A stretch of 64,000 nucleotides of DNA from Kineococcus mangrovi (GTDB taxonomy: Bacteria; Actinomycetota; Actinomycetes; Actinomycetales; Kineococcaceae): positions 62,001 through 126,000 of the forward strand of contig NZ_JBGGTQ010000003.1 of the NCBI RefSeq assembly GCF_041320705.1. The letters are read 5' to 3'. The translations under genes and the position numbers were made by a program. Below, piece by piece: positions 27,223 to 36,405 of this stretch; the stretch's first letter is position 1; every line of letters begins with the position of its first letter. The notes beneath the pieces are model-generated. The model ran no database searches and had not been told where the DNA came from. It was given only the letters and a program-made list of their open reading frames with translations.

Positions 27223-29445
27223 GTGAGCGGATTGCCAGCGACGTCGGCCACCCTGCGGGCGCGACGGGCCCTCGAACGCGCTGCCGCCGCCGTCGTGCCC
27301 AGCGGAGGCCCGCACGAGCGCATCGACCTCTCCGGGGACGGTCCGCTCACCCCACCCACCGACCTCGGGGTCGCTCTGCTGCGCGCTCAGCGCCGCTTCG
27401 GCGAGTGCGCCGACCGCGCCGCGCTCGCCGAGGAGCTCGTGGCCGAGGTGCACGCGACCTGCTGCGCGCGGGTCCTGCTGCTGGAGACCGTGGCGAGGTC
27501 CCGGCACCGCGAGCTGGAGGTGCTGGCCGTCCGCGGCGACCCGGCGCTCGTCCCGGGCCGCAGGCTGACCGGGGCCGACCTCACCCGGATGTGCCCCTCC
27601 GCCGTCCTCGAGCTCGTCCCCGGCCACCCCCGCGCCCCGCGGCTCGCGGTGTGGGGCGCCGGTGAGGACGGCGCCGCCGGGCCGTCCCCGCGGCTGGAGG
27701 TCCTCACCGCCTCGGCCGGGGCCGCCTGGCGCACCCTCGTGGCGACCGCGGAGGCCGCCCGCGCCGACCGCGAGTCCGCCGGAGCCCGGCTGCTGCTGTC
27801 CGGGGCGCTGCGCCTGGCGGGCCTGGGGTCCTGGTCGTGGGACCCCGCCAGCGGCGTCGTGACCCTCGACGACCGGCTGCGGGAGATGCTCGGCCTGCCC
27901 GCCGCCGAGCCCGACCCCGACCTGCAGGCGTGGCGCTCGCGCATCCACCCCGACGACCGCGGACCCTTCACCGGCGTGGAGGACCCCACCGCCCACGTCG
28001 GCACGTCGGCCCCCTACCCGTTCCGCGTCACGTCGGCCGACGGCCGCGAGCGCACCTTCCTCGGGATGAGCGTCCCGCTGGCCACGACGAGCTCCAGCGT
28101 CGTGCAGGGCCTCGTGCTCGACGTCTCGGCGGGGGAGAAGTCCACCGGCGAACTCGTCCGCCTCGCCCAGTGCGACTCCCTCACCGGCCTGGCCAACCGC
28201 TCCGTCCTCGACCTCCGCCTCGCCGAGGCGCTGCAGAGCGCGACCGCGCAGGACGCCGTGGCGCTCGTGCTGCTCGACCTCGACCGGTTCAAGCTCGTCA
28301 ACGACACCCTGGGCCACCAGATCGGCGACGCGCTGCTGCGCCAGGTCGCCGTCCGCCTGCAGGACGCGGCACCCCCCGGGGCCGTCCTGGCCCGGCTCGG
28401 CGGCGACGAGTTCGTCGTCATGGTGCCCGGGGTGGGTCGCGTGGAGGCCGCCTCGATCATGGCCCGCGACGTCCTGCGCCGGCTGCGCGCGCCCATGCTG
28501 CTGCCCGGGCTGCCCGAACCGTTCGTCTGCACCTCCAGCGCCGGCATCGCGATGGGTCACGACGGCACGGCCGACGACCTGTTCCGCAGCGCCGACATGG
28601 CGCTGTACCGGGCCAAGGACGGCGGTCGCGACCGCGTCGCCGTCTACGACTCGGCGATGCGCGAGGAGGCGCAGGCCCGCCACGTCGCCGAGCACCGCGT
28701 CCGCCGGGCCCTGCGCACGGAGGGGCTGCGCGTCGTGTGGCAACCCATCGTCGACCTGCGCACGTCCGAGCTCGTCGCCGCCGAGGCGCTCGTGCGGCTC
28801 GACGACCCCGTCGAGGGGATCCTCGAACCCAAGCACTTCGTCGACACCGCCGAGGACACCGGGCTCATCGTCGACGTCGACACGTGGGTCCTCGGTGAGG
28901 TCCTGCGGCAACTGCGGGAGTGGCGCCGCGACGGCGTCGGGTTGCAGGTGTCCTTCAACGTCTCGGGCAAGACGCTGGAACACCCCGCCTTCGCGCACCG
29001 CCTCGCCCACAGCGTGGAGTCGACCGGGGTGGCGGGCAGTTCCCTGCTCGCCGAGGTCACCGAACGCACGCTCATCGACCTGTCGACCTCCACCCGGGCC
29101 AGCCTGGGGGAACTGCGCAGCATCGGGGCCCGCGTCGGCCTCGACGACTTCGGGACGGGGTACTCCTCGTTGTCCTACCTCGACAAGTTCCCGCTGAGCT
29201 TCCTCAAGATCGACATGAGCTTCGTGCGCCCGCTCGGCTCCTCCGACCGGGCCGAGGCCGTGGTGCGGGCGCTCATCAGCCTCGCCCACGCCCACGGGAT
29301 GGTCGTCACCGCCGAGGGCGTGGAGACCGAGCAGCAGGCGAGGATGCTGCGGGACATGGGCTGCGACCGTGCGCAGGGCTGGTTGTTCGGCCGCCCGGTG
29401 GACGCCGCGCGGCTGCCCACCGGACCGTCGGCCTCACGCCTGTAG
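27223..29445 (+). CDS. Bifunctional GGDEF-EAL cyclic di-GMP protein with GAF/PAS region
   Basis: This 740-residue cytoplasmic signalling protein has a GAF-like N-terminus (about residues 45-180, LAEELVAEVHATCC), a PAS domain (about 200-305, LRLAGLGSWSWDPASG, RIHPDD), a GGDEF domain with intact GGDEF near residue 393 and DLDRFKLVNDTLGHQIGD, and an EAL domain with EALVRL near 521, DDFGTGYSSLSYL and TAEGVETE. Both catalytic motifs look intact, so it could make or degrade cyclic di-GMP; the RxxD inhibitory site before GGDEF is absent. No membrane segment is seen. GTG 27223 is preferred over ATG 27142, which lies in a probable promoter; GGAGGG is 12 nt upstream. Confidence 0.9.
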   Translation: MSGLPATSATLRARRALERAAAAVVPSGGPHERIDLSGDGPLTPPTDLGVALLRAQRRFGECADRAALAEELVAEVHATCCARVLLLETVARSRHRELEVLAVRGDPALVPGRRLTGADLTRMCPSAVLELVPGHPRAPRLAVWGAGEDGAAGPSPRLEVLTASAGAAWRTLVATAEAARADRESAGARLLLSGALRLAGLGSWSWDPASGVVTLDDRLREMLGLPAAEPDPDLQAWRSRIHPDDRGPFTGVEDPTAHVGTSAPYPFRVTSADGRERTFLGMSVPLATTSSSVVQGLVLDVSAGEKSTGELVRLAQCDSLTGLANRSVLDLRLAEALQSATAQDAVALVLLDLDRFKLVNDTLGHQIGDALLRQVAVRLQDAAPPGAVLARLGGDEFVVMVPGVGRVEAASIMARDVLRRLRAPMLLPGLPEPFVCTSSAGIAMGHDGTADDLFRSADMALYRAKDGGRDRVAVYDSAMREEAQARHVAEHRVRRALRTEGLRVVWQPIVDLRTSELVAAEALVRLDDPVEGILEPKHFVDTAEDTGLIVDVDTWVLGEVLRQLREWRRDGVGLQVSFNVSGKTLEHPAFAHRLAHSVESTGVAGSSLLAEVTERTLIDLSTSTRASLGELRSIGARVGLDDFGTGYSSLSYLDKFPLSFLKIDMSFVRPLGSSDRAEAVVRALISLAHAHGMVVTAEGVETEQQARMLRDMGCDRAQGWLFGRPVDAARLPTGPSASRL

Positions 29446-30366
29446 CGTCCGGCCCAGCCGGGAGACCCCCTCGGCGGTGCGGTCGGGGGAGTGCGTCGTG
29501 AACGACAGGCGCAGGGTGGAGCGGTCGGGTTCGCCGGCGTGGAACGCCTCCCCGGGCACGAACGCGACGCCGTGCCGCAGCGCCGCCGGCAGGAGCCCCG
29601 CGGTGTCGACGTCCCCCGGCAGGCGGACCCACGTGAACATCCCGCCGTCGGGTCGCGACCAGGTGCTGCCCACGGCGACCGCGGTCCGCAGTTCCCGCGG
29701 CAACCGCGCCCACCCCGGCCGCAATCCCGGCGCGCCGATCTTCGAGAAACTGCCGAGGTGCAGGACGTGTTGCGCCGCAGCCGGTTGCGCCGCCAGGGCG
29801 GGCACCGGGACCCCGCGTAGCGCAGTTCTCCGTACGGGTCGTCCTCGACGACCCACACGCCGTGCTCGACGGCGAGCTCGGCGGTCCGCGCCCGGCGTTC
29901 GGCCGCCAGGGTGCGGCCGGTGGGGTTGGTGAAGTTCGGGACGAGGTGGAGGACGGCGGGGCGACGGGTTCGGAACACCTCCTCGACGGCCTCGGGCAGC
30001 GCGCCGTCGTCGTCGACCGCGACACCCACGAGTTCCGCGCCCGCCAGGGAGAACGACTGCAGCGCGGCGAGGTAGCTGGGGTCCTCCACCGCGACGACCG
30101 CGCCGGGTCAACCGGTGCGCCACGAGCCCCCGCAACCGCGGGTCGCCCTCCGTCGCGGCGTACTGCAGGTTCCGGCACGTCCCGGGGCCGGACAGGGCGC
30201 GGTCGTCGGCGGCGCGCAGCCCGTCCACGTCGAACGGTTCCGGCGCGGGCAGGCCACCGGCGAAGGAGATGACGTCCTCCACACCCGTCAGCGCCAGCAG
30301 GTCGCGGACGGGGGAGGAACGGACCCCGGACAGGCGGGGGTTCAGCGAGGGCGCGGGAACGACGGG
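29434..30366 (-). pseudogene. Broken MocR/LysN-type aminotransferase gene
   Basis: A PLP fold-type I aminotransferase (2-aminoadipate/MocR catalytic-domain type) is readable in three pieces. The N-terminal piece has VEDVISFAGGLPAP and YAATEGDPRLRGLVAHRL. Then the frame changes at about 30110 to PGAVVAVEDPSYLAAL, VLHLVPNFTNPTGRT and VVEDDPYGELRYAG, and changes back near 29810 to LHLGSFSKIGAPGLRPGW and a normal C-terminus. At the first break about 30 residues that normally hold the TSGSQQALDL-type cofactor motif are missing, so this is a deletion as well as a frameshift. The second break is at a G-run. The gene follows the SDR gene by 20 bp and overlaps the end of the GGDEF-EAL gene. The protein start is uncertain. 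Confidence 0.7.
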
Positions 30367-30495
30367 CTCCCCGGGAGGCGGCGTGCGGCGGAACCGTCCG
30401 GAGCGGGCGGTGGTGACGCCGGCGGGGGGACGGTGGGACGCGACCGGGGTGCGGAACGCTGCCCGCGGTCCCACGCCCGCCGGGGAACCGAGGGG

Positions 30496-31269
30496 TCAGG
30501 CGCGGTGCACGTGCGCCGCGTCGGCCTGCGCGATCGGCCGGAGCACGACCTTGTCGAGGTCGACGTGCGGCGGGCGCGTCACGGCGAACGCGATGACGTC
30601 CGCGACGTCCTGCGCGCTCAGCGGGACGAGGCCGTCGTAGACCTTGTCGGCCGCCTCCTGGGAACCGAGGCGGACGAGCGAGAACTCCGTCTCGACCATG
30701 CCGGGCGCGATCTCGGTGACGCGGACGGGTTCTCCGAGCAGTTCCTGGCGCAACGTCCGGACGAGGGCGTTCACCCCGTGCTTGACGGCGGTGTACCCGC
30801 CCCCACCGGGGTACACCTCGAACCCCGCGATCGAACCGAGGACGACGACGTGTGCGTTGCCCCCGCGGCGCATCCCCGGCAGCAGGGCCTGGTGGACGCG
30901 CAGGACGCCGACGACGTTGACGTCGTACATCCGCTTCCACCCCTCGGGGTCGCCGTCCTCGACGCGGTCGCTGCCAAACGCGCCACCGGCGGAGTGCACG
31001 ACCACGTCGACGTCCCCGACCTGCGCGGCCATCGCGGCGACCGACGCCGGGTCCGTCACGTCGAGGGCCACGGCCTGGCCGCCCACCTCCTGCGCCAGGG
31101 CCTGCAACCGGTCCACCCGCCGGGCGGCCGCGATCGTCGAGAACCCCGCCGCGGCCAGCGCCCGCACCGTCGCGGCACCGATGCCGCTGCTCGCGCCGGT
31201 CACCAGGGCCGTGCGGCCGGGGACGTTCTCGGCGTGCGGGGGGAACGGGGCAGCGTCGGAAGAGGCCAT
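30496..31269 (-). CDS. SDR-family oxidoreductase
   Basis: This 257-residue classical short-chain dehydrogenase has TGASSGIGAAT (cofactor loop), AAARRVDRL after the second strand (favouring NADP), LDVTDP, HSAGGAFG, VLGSIAGFE (catalytic Ser) and YTAVKHGV (Tyr, Lys). The C-terminal PPHVDLDKVVLRPIAQ resembles the YdfG/serine dehydrogenase-like branch. The substrate is unknown. ATG 31269 is chosen. Confidence 0.85.
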   Translation of the reverse strand: MASSDAAPFPPHAENVPGRTALVTGASSGIGAATVRALAAAGFSTIAAARRVDRLQALAQEVGGQAVALDVTDPASVAAMAAQVGDVDVVVHSAGGAFGSDRVEDGDPEGWKRMYDVNVVGVLRVHQALLPGMRRGGNAHVVVLGSIAGFEVYPGGGGYTAVKHGVNALVRTLRQELLGEPVRVTEIAPGMVETEFSLVRLGSQEAADKVYDGLVPLSAQDVADVIAFAVTRPPHVDLDKVVLRPIAQADAAHVHRA

Positions 31270-31323
31270 GGGCCCATCCCAGCAGACCCCCCAGCAGTCC
31301 CGACGGTGGGGGAGACTGGGCGG

Positions 31324-31563
31324 GTGCCCCTGTTCCTGCCGCCGTCGAAGGCGAAACCGTCCCCGCCGCCGCTGAAGACCGACGACCGCCGTGCCGTCCT
31401 GGTCGGGCTGGGGGTCTGGGCGCTGCTGCTCGTCGTCGCGCTCGTCGTGCCGGAGGTGCGGACGACGGGGGAGGGGCGCTGGCTCGGCTCGTGCGTCGCC
31501 GGGCTCGTGCTCGGGCTGATCGCGCTGGCGCACGTGCACCGCCGCGAGCGCCGCTCGCGCTGA
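31324..31563 (+). CDS. DUF2530 small membrane protein
   Basis: This 79-residue protein has two membrane segments (AVLVGLGVWALLLVVALVV and WLGSCVAGLVLGLIALAHV) after a proline-rich, lysine-bearing N-terminus and ends with an Arg-rich tail. The layout LKTDDRRAVLVGLGVWA is typical of actinobacterial DUF2530. Its role is unknown. It is divergent from the SDR gene by 54 bp. Confidence 0.8.
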   Translation: MPLFLPPSKAKPSPPPLKTDDRRAVLVGLGVWALLLVVALVVPEVRTTGEGRWLGSCVAGLVLGLIALAHVHRRERRSR

Positions 31564-31593
31564 CGGGTTCCCGGCGCGACGGGCCCACCCGGT

Positions 31594-31623
31594 GACGTGC
31601 CGCTCGGCGCGGGGCGGCACGTC
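31594..31623. terminator. Terminator between convergent genes
   Basis: A 10-bp perfect stem (GACGTGCCGC with GCGGCACGTC) and a 10-nt loop lie between the DUF2530 gene and the convergent membrane-protein gene. Confidence 0.6.
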
Positions 31624-31703
31624 CGCGCGTCGAGCACCGCCCGAGAGGCCGCAGCGCGGGCGGGCAGGTCCTCGGGGTGCGTGGGCGGACGACCGCTGCG
31701 GGG

Positions 31704-32312
31704 TCAGCGGGCGAGCGCCGACCGGGAGAGCAGGCCCGAGGCCAGCCGCGTGAAGTACGCGCCGTAGGTGCCGGTGGTGAGCGCCGCACCGCAGGCCACG
31801 AGACCCCGCACGGTGTCGCGGTCGGCGCCGGTGAGCAGCAGCGTCAGCAGCCCCGCCAGTCCGACCGCGCTCAGCGCGGTGGCGAGCCAGGTGTCGATGC
31901 GCCGCCGGAAGATCCGCGCCATCGGGTAGAAGTGCAGCCCCACGACCAGAGCGATGGCGGGCAGCACGAGGTCGGGGCGGTCGATGGCGCTCAGCACGTT
32001 GGCAGCGGCCACGACGAGCACGGCCTCGACGGCGAAGACCACTCCGAAAGCCGTCCCGCTGCGCTTCTGCCAGCGCTCCTGCTCGGGCGTCACCACCGTG
32101 CTCGCGAGCCTGCGGGTGCGGACCAGCCGCACCGCGGTGACCACGAACCAGGCGCCGGCCAGCACGCCCACCGCGGTGATGACCGTGCCCGCGGCACCGG
32201 GCCAGGTCCCGAGGGTGTTGGCGCTCCAGGCGGTGGTGAAGACGGCCATGAGCACCAGACCGACGACCACGCCGTCCAGCAGGCCACGAGGCACGGGGCG
32301 GTCTTCCAGCAC
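31704..32312 (-). CDS. Multi-pass membrane protein of unknown family
   Basis: This 202-residue protein has about six hydrophobic segments, among them GLLDGVVVGLVLMAVFTTAW, VITAVGVLAGAWFVVTAV, FAVEAVLVVAAANVL, LVLPAIALVVGLHFYPMARIF and LATALSAVGLAGLLTLLLT. HFYPMARIFRRRIDTW is a distinctive cytoplasmic loop. I do not recognise a named family with confidence. Start GTG 32312 lies 92 bp after the sacsin-like gene stop on the same strand. Confidence 0.65.
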   Translation of the reverse strand: MLEDRPVPRGLLDGVVVGLVLMAVFTTAWSANTLGTWPGAAGTVITAVGVLAGAWFVVTAVRLVRTRRLASTVVTPEQERWQKRSGTAFGVVFAVEAVLVVAAANVLSAIDRPDLVLPAIALVVGLHFYPMARIFRRRIDTWLATALSAVGLAGLLTLLLTGADRDTVRGLVACGAALTTGTYGAYFTRLASGLLSRSALAR

Positions 32313-32404
32313 CCGTCAACGCTAGCGGCGCCGGGAGTGATCACGCGGGCAGTCCCCACCCGACCCGCCCGCACCGCCACCGGCGGCGCTGCAGCGTGAG
32401 CGGT

Positions 32405-35400
32405 TCAGCCCAGCCCGGGCAGTTCCTCGGCCAGCACCCGCGCGGCCAGGTCGGCGTCGTCGCCGAGGAGCGCGGCCAGCGCGGTCCGCGCCCACCACGC
32501 GCCCGCCGCCAGGGCCAACCCCCGCGCCGCGTCCACGGTCGACGTGGCCACGACGGCGCCGTCCACCGGCCAGAACCCCACGGGGACGCCGTCGCACGTC
32601 AGCTCCGCCACCTCGGTCCACGTCCGCGCCACCGCGGGCACCAGCGCGGACGCCGCGGCGGGGACGGTCCGCTCCGCGCCCGCGGGGTGCGCCACGACCC
32701 CGTCGGCGCGGTCGGAGGCGAGGTCGAGGTCGAGGAGGTCGGCGACCCGGACGGCGTGCGCCGCCGGGACGAGCAGGCGGGGGCCGAGGTCGGTCCGCTG
32801 GGCCCACGCGGCGTCGTCGGGGACGACGACGGCGCCCGCGTCGGCGGCGACGACCGACCCGTCCGCGGCCAGGGCGGCCAGGTGCGGGACGTCCAGGTCC
32901 GGCAGGTCGGCGCAGGCGCGCCCGAGGGCGCCCCACAGGGCCGGCAGGTCCGCGGCGGTGGGCCCGTCCGCCGTGCCGACCGCGCGGGCGCTGCGCCGCA
33001 GGAGACCGGCCAGGTCGGCGGTCCCCGCTCCCGCGAGGTCGTCGAGGACACCCAGCGACCGGCGGACCGGAGCGGGCAGCGCGGCGAGCCAGTCGGGCGC
33101 GGCCGCCAGCCAGGCGGGGGCCGACCCCGCCCGCTCGCGCACCACGTCGGTGCACGGGCCGTGCCGGCGCAGCCACCAGGCCGTGTACCCGGTGCGGCGG
33201 TGCCCGCCGAGGACCCAGTCCGCCGTCAGGGCCTGCGTCCCCACCGGGTCGGCGGCCAGCGCGGCGATCAGCTCCGGCCAGGCCCCGACGACGAGGTCGA
33301 GGTCGCGGACGGCGACGACGTCCTCGACCGCGGTGCCGTCCAGGGCGTCGTCGACGACGTCCGCCCAGACCTCCGCGACGTACTCCGCGACGTCCGCGAG
33401 CCCCCGCTCGGCGGTCTCCTCGAGGGCTGCGGGGTCGGCCAGGTCCAGCGCCGGGAGGGCCACGAGCGCCGGGCCGGTGAGGACGCCCACGGCGCACAGG
33501 ACGTCGGAGCCCCACTCCCGCAGCAGGTCCGGGTGCACCGGGGCGACCTCGGCGGGGTCGAACGCCCGCGCGGCGAGCGTTCCCGGCACGACGAGCGAGC
33601 CGGCGGGGGCGAGGTCGTCGGCCTCGTCGGGCAGCGCGAGGTCCGCCAGCCAGGGCAGCTCGCGCGCCACCCGGTCCACCGCAGCCGTATCGGCCGCCCC
33701 CGCTCCCAGCGGGCGTACGACGGCCTCGACGACGGACAGCACCGCTTCGGCCACGGCGTCCGGGTCCTCGGCGTCGGGGGAGGCCGCGACCGCCGCGCGG
33801 ACGGCGGGGTCGGTGAGCAGCGCCCAGGGGCCGCCCTCGCGGGCACCGAGCCGCACGAGCAGGTCGCGGGCGGGACCGTCGGCCACGGCCGGGTCGACGA
33901 CCCGCAGGCCGTGCTGCCCCAGCAGCTCGGCGGCGTCCGGGGGCAGGACGGTGCCGCCGTCGAGGAGCACCAGCCCCCGCACCCCGTGCACTCGGCGGCC
34001 GTCCAGCAGGGGGACCGGCAGACCGCTCATCGCCTCCCGGGCGACGGGGTCGGCCGCGGCCAGGGGGGCGAGCGCGGCGAACAGGGCGCGACCGCTCGCG
34101 GTGTCCCGACCGGGCAGCACGTCCAGCACCTCGGCCAGTCCCATCCGCACGACACCGAGGTCGGTGAGCAGCCGGTCCACGCCGCGGGGGGCGGCCACGA
34201 GACCGGCGAGCGCCGGGGCGAGAGCGGCGAGCAGGGCGGGGTCGTCGGCGCCCGGCCCCGTGAGCGCGACGGCCGTCGACGGCCGGACCGGCAGGGGGGC
34301 GCCGTCGACGGTCTCCACGCACAGCAGCAGCGGCACGTCGCGGGCGCGGTCCAGGACCCGCCGCCGCAGCTCGGCGTCGACCCGGCCGGCGGCGGCGCCG
34401 TACGGGACCAGCGCCAGCGCGTCACCGCCGTCGGCGGCGACCTGCGCGAGCAGGTCGCCGTAGGCGTCGGCGGCCGCGTCGAGCAGGACGTCGGTGGCCC
34501 GGCCCGGGGCGAGCCGGCGCCGGTCCGGGCCCAGCGGGAAGGTGGCGACGAGCAGGGCCTCCCACGGCAGGTCCTCGTCGGTGGGGGTGGGGGAGCACAG
34601 CACGCCCGGGGACCGGACGGGCTCGGCGAGGGGCAGCGCCCACGTGAGCTGCCACCCCGGGCGACGCCGGTCCTCCACGCCGCGGTCGGCGACGTCGGCC
34701 GGGTCGAACCGGCCCGTGCGGCGCAGCACGCGCCAGCGGTCGGTGACGTCGGCGATCCGCACGCGCGCCGCGCCGGGGCGCTCGACGACGACCTCGGACA
34801 GCCCCGGCAGCGCGAGCAGCAGCACGTCACCGCCACCGCCCACGAGCTCGTCGAGCTGGGACTCCACAAGGGCGCGGGCGGCGCCGTCGCGCAGCGGCAG
34901 CTCCACGACCGTGTCGTGGCCGGCCGGGACGGCGGCGGCGTCCGGGGCGGGGAACGGCATCCGCAGCGCGGCGACGTGACCGTCGCGGGTGGCGAGCTCG
35001 GCGGCGGCCCCGGGTCCGCCCAGCCGTCGGACGAGGTCGGCGGAGTCGTCGCGGGAGAACCGCACCGCGCCGTCGCGCGAGCGCAGCGCGGGGGAGTCGG
35101 TGACCGTCAGGACGGCGGCGAACCCCACGCCGAAGCGACCCACCGTCCCGTCCCCACCCCGGTCCGCGCTCGCTCCGGCGCTCGCCTTGGCGCTCGCGCG
35201 CAGGGTGGACAGCCCCTCCACCCCGGCCGCGGTCAGCGGGGCGCCGGTGTTGGCGGCGAGCAACGTCCCGGGACCGCCGGCGGGGTCGTCGACCAGGCGC
35301 AGGACGAGGCGGCCGGGGACGTCGCCCGCGGTCGCGGCGTCGGCCGCGTTCTGGGCCAGCTCGACGACGAGCCGGTCGCGGTAGGCGCCGAGCGCCGCGT

Positions 35401-35509
35401 CCTCCTCGGTGTTCGCGTCCTCCCGCAACCGCGCGGGGGAGGCGCTCCAGGCGGTCAGGACGCGTTCGCGCAGCGCCGCCGTGCCGAAGGGGTCGGGGAG
35501 CGCGGCCAC
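32405..35509 (-). CDS. Large sacsin-N-terminal-like ATPase
   Basis: This 1,034-residue protein begins with a GHKL (Hsp90-like) ATP-binding region: RDRLVVELAQNAADAATAGD (the N-box Asn) and TVGRFGVGFAAVLTVTD (the G-box), as in the sacsin N-terminal ATPase domain. The remainder is Ala/Leu/Asp-rich with repeated short helical blocks and no recognised domain. Such proteins may be chaperone-like; the actinobacterial version is uncharacterised. GTG 35509 begins 5 bp after the DUF3027 stop, so they are one operon with the cold-shock-domain gene. No membrane segment is seen. Confidence 0.78.
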   Translation of the reverse strand: MAALPDPFGTAALRERVLTAWSASPARLREDANTEEDAALGAYRDRLVVELAQNAADAATAGDVPGRLVLRLVDDPAGGPGTLLAANTGAPLTAAGVEGLSTLRASAKASAGASADRGGDGTVGRFGVGFAAVLTVTDSPALRSRDGAVRFSRDDSADLVRRLGGPGAAAELATRDGHVAALRMPFPAPDAAAVPAGHDTVVELPLRDGAARALVESQLDELVGGGGDVLLLALPGLSEVVVERPGAARVRIADVTDRWRVLRRTGRFDPADVADRGVEDRRRPGWQLTWALPLAEPVRSPGVLCSPTPTDEDLPWEALLVATFPLGPDRRRLAPGRATDVLLDAAADAYGDLLAQVAADGGDALALVPYGAAAGRVDAELRRRVLDRARDVPLLLCVETVDGAPLPVRPSTAVALTGPGADDPALLAALAPALAGLVAAPRGVDRLLTDLGVVRMGLAEVLDVLPGRDTASGRALFAALAPLAAADPVAREAMSGLPVPLLDGRRVHGVRGLVLLDGGTVLPPDAAELLGQHGLRVVDPAVADGPARDLLVRLGAREGGPWALLTDPAVRAAVAASPDAEDPDAVAEAVLSVVEAVVRPLGAGAADTAAVDRVARELPWLADLALPDEADDLAPAGSLVVPGTLAARAFDPAEVAPVHPDLLREWGSDVLCAVGVLTGPALVALPALDLADPAALEETAERGLADVAEYVAEVWADVVDDALDGTAVEDVVAVRDLDLVVGAWPELIAALAADPVGTQALTADWVLGGHRRTGYTAWWLRRHGPCTDVVRERAGSAPAWLAAAPDWLAALPAPVRRSLGVLDDLAGAGTADLAGLLRRSARAVGTADGPTAADLPALWGALGRACADLPDLDVPHLAALAADGSVVAADAGAVVVPDDAAWAQRTDLGPRLLVPAAHAVRVADLLDLDLASDRADGVVAHPAGAERTVPAAASALVPAVARTWTEVAELTCDGVPVGFWPVDGAVVATSTVDAARGLALAAGAWWARTALAALLGDDADLAARVLAEELPGLG

Positions 35510-35514
35510 CCCGC

Positions 35515-36405
35515 TCAGCTGGTCGCCTCGACCGCGTCCTCGTCGGTGTCCCCGTCCGCGTCCTCGCCGGCGGGGGTCTGCCCGGCCACGAGCGCCGCGG
35601 TCTCCACGACGTCGAGGGCGTCGGGGGACAGGTCGTCGACGACCCTCGTGGCCGGTTCGTCCGGGGTCACCTCGACGTCGGTCTCGCTGTGCGCGCCGCA
35701 GCCGTGGTCGGCGCTCACGACGCGACCGTCCTCGGGCGACCACTCGCTCGCGCAGGCCCCGAACACCTGGCGCAGCGAGCCGGCGAGGGGGAGGAAGAAC
35801 CCGCACGTGGAGCACTGCCCCTTGGCGTTCTCGGCGATCTCGGTGCGGGGCCCGCGGTCGCCCTCGTACCAGCGCGTCGCGGCCTCGTCCCGGCCCAGCG
35901 CGGACAGCACGCGCTCGCGGCCCAGGCCGAGTTCGTGCAGGGCGACGCGGTCGAGGTCCTCGTCCCCGGTCTCCTCGAAGCCCGGTTCCAGCAGCGGGTC
36001 GTCCGCCTTGCGCGGCAGCGTGTCCTGCGGACCGACGTCGCCGGGGGCGAGGCGTTCGGCCCACGGCAGCCACGCCGGCGGCTGCAGCGCGTCGTCACCG
36101 GGCAGGAGGCAGACCTCGTTGACGGTGACGTTGCGGGCGCGGGAGGCGCGGGTGACGGTGACCGTCCAGCGCCAGCCGCGGTACCCCGGCAGCAGGCACG
36201 CGAAGGTGTGGCTGACGACGCGGTCGCCCTCGGGGACGGCGCCGAGGTGCTCCCCGACGGTGCCGGTGTCGGCGACCTCCTCGGCCGCGGCGCGGGCCAG
36301 GTCCACGGCGCCCGCGGCGGCGGCGTCGAGGGTGGGCTTGCGCGGCCGGCGGGCCCGCTTGGCGGCGGGGGTGGTGGCCTCGTCCTCGACGGCGTTCCCG
36401 CTCAC
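35515..36405 (-). CDS. DUF3027 family protein
   Basis: This 296-residue actinobacterial protein has a basic N-terminus (AAKRARRPRKPT), then HTFACLLPGYRGWRWTVTV and VNEVCLLPGDDALQPPAWLPW, hallmarks of DUF3027. A probable zinc site follows, CSTCGF with a later FGACASEW and HGCGAH. The last about 45 residues are acidic. Its function is not known. GTG 36405 overlaps the stop of the cold-shock-domain gene by 4 bp. Confidence 0.85.
   Translation of the reverse strand: MSGNAVEDEATTPAAKRARRPRKPTLDAAAAGAVDLARAAAEEVADTGTVGEHLGAVPEGDRVVSHTFACLLPGYRGWRWTVTVTRASRARNVTVNEVCLLPGDDALQPPAWLPWAERLAPGDVGPQDTLPRKADDPLLEPGFEETGDEDLDRVALHELGLGRERVLSALGRDEAATRWYEGDRGPRTEIAENAKGQCSTCGFFLPLAGSLRQVFGACASEWSPEDGRVVSADHGCGAHSETDVEVTPDEPATRVVDDLSPDALDVVETAALVAGQTPAGEDADGDTDEDAVEATS

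Noticed and set aside
30115-31563. Long plus-strand frame across the aminotransferase and SDR genes
   Set aside because: Only the last 79 codons (from 31324) look real, as DUF2530; the rest is antisense to the genes listed.
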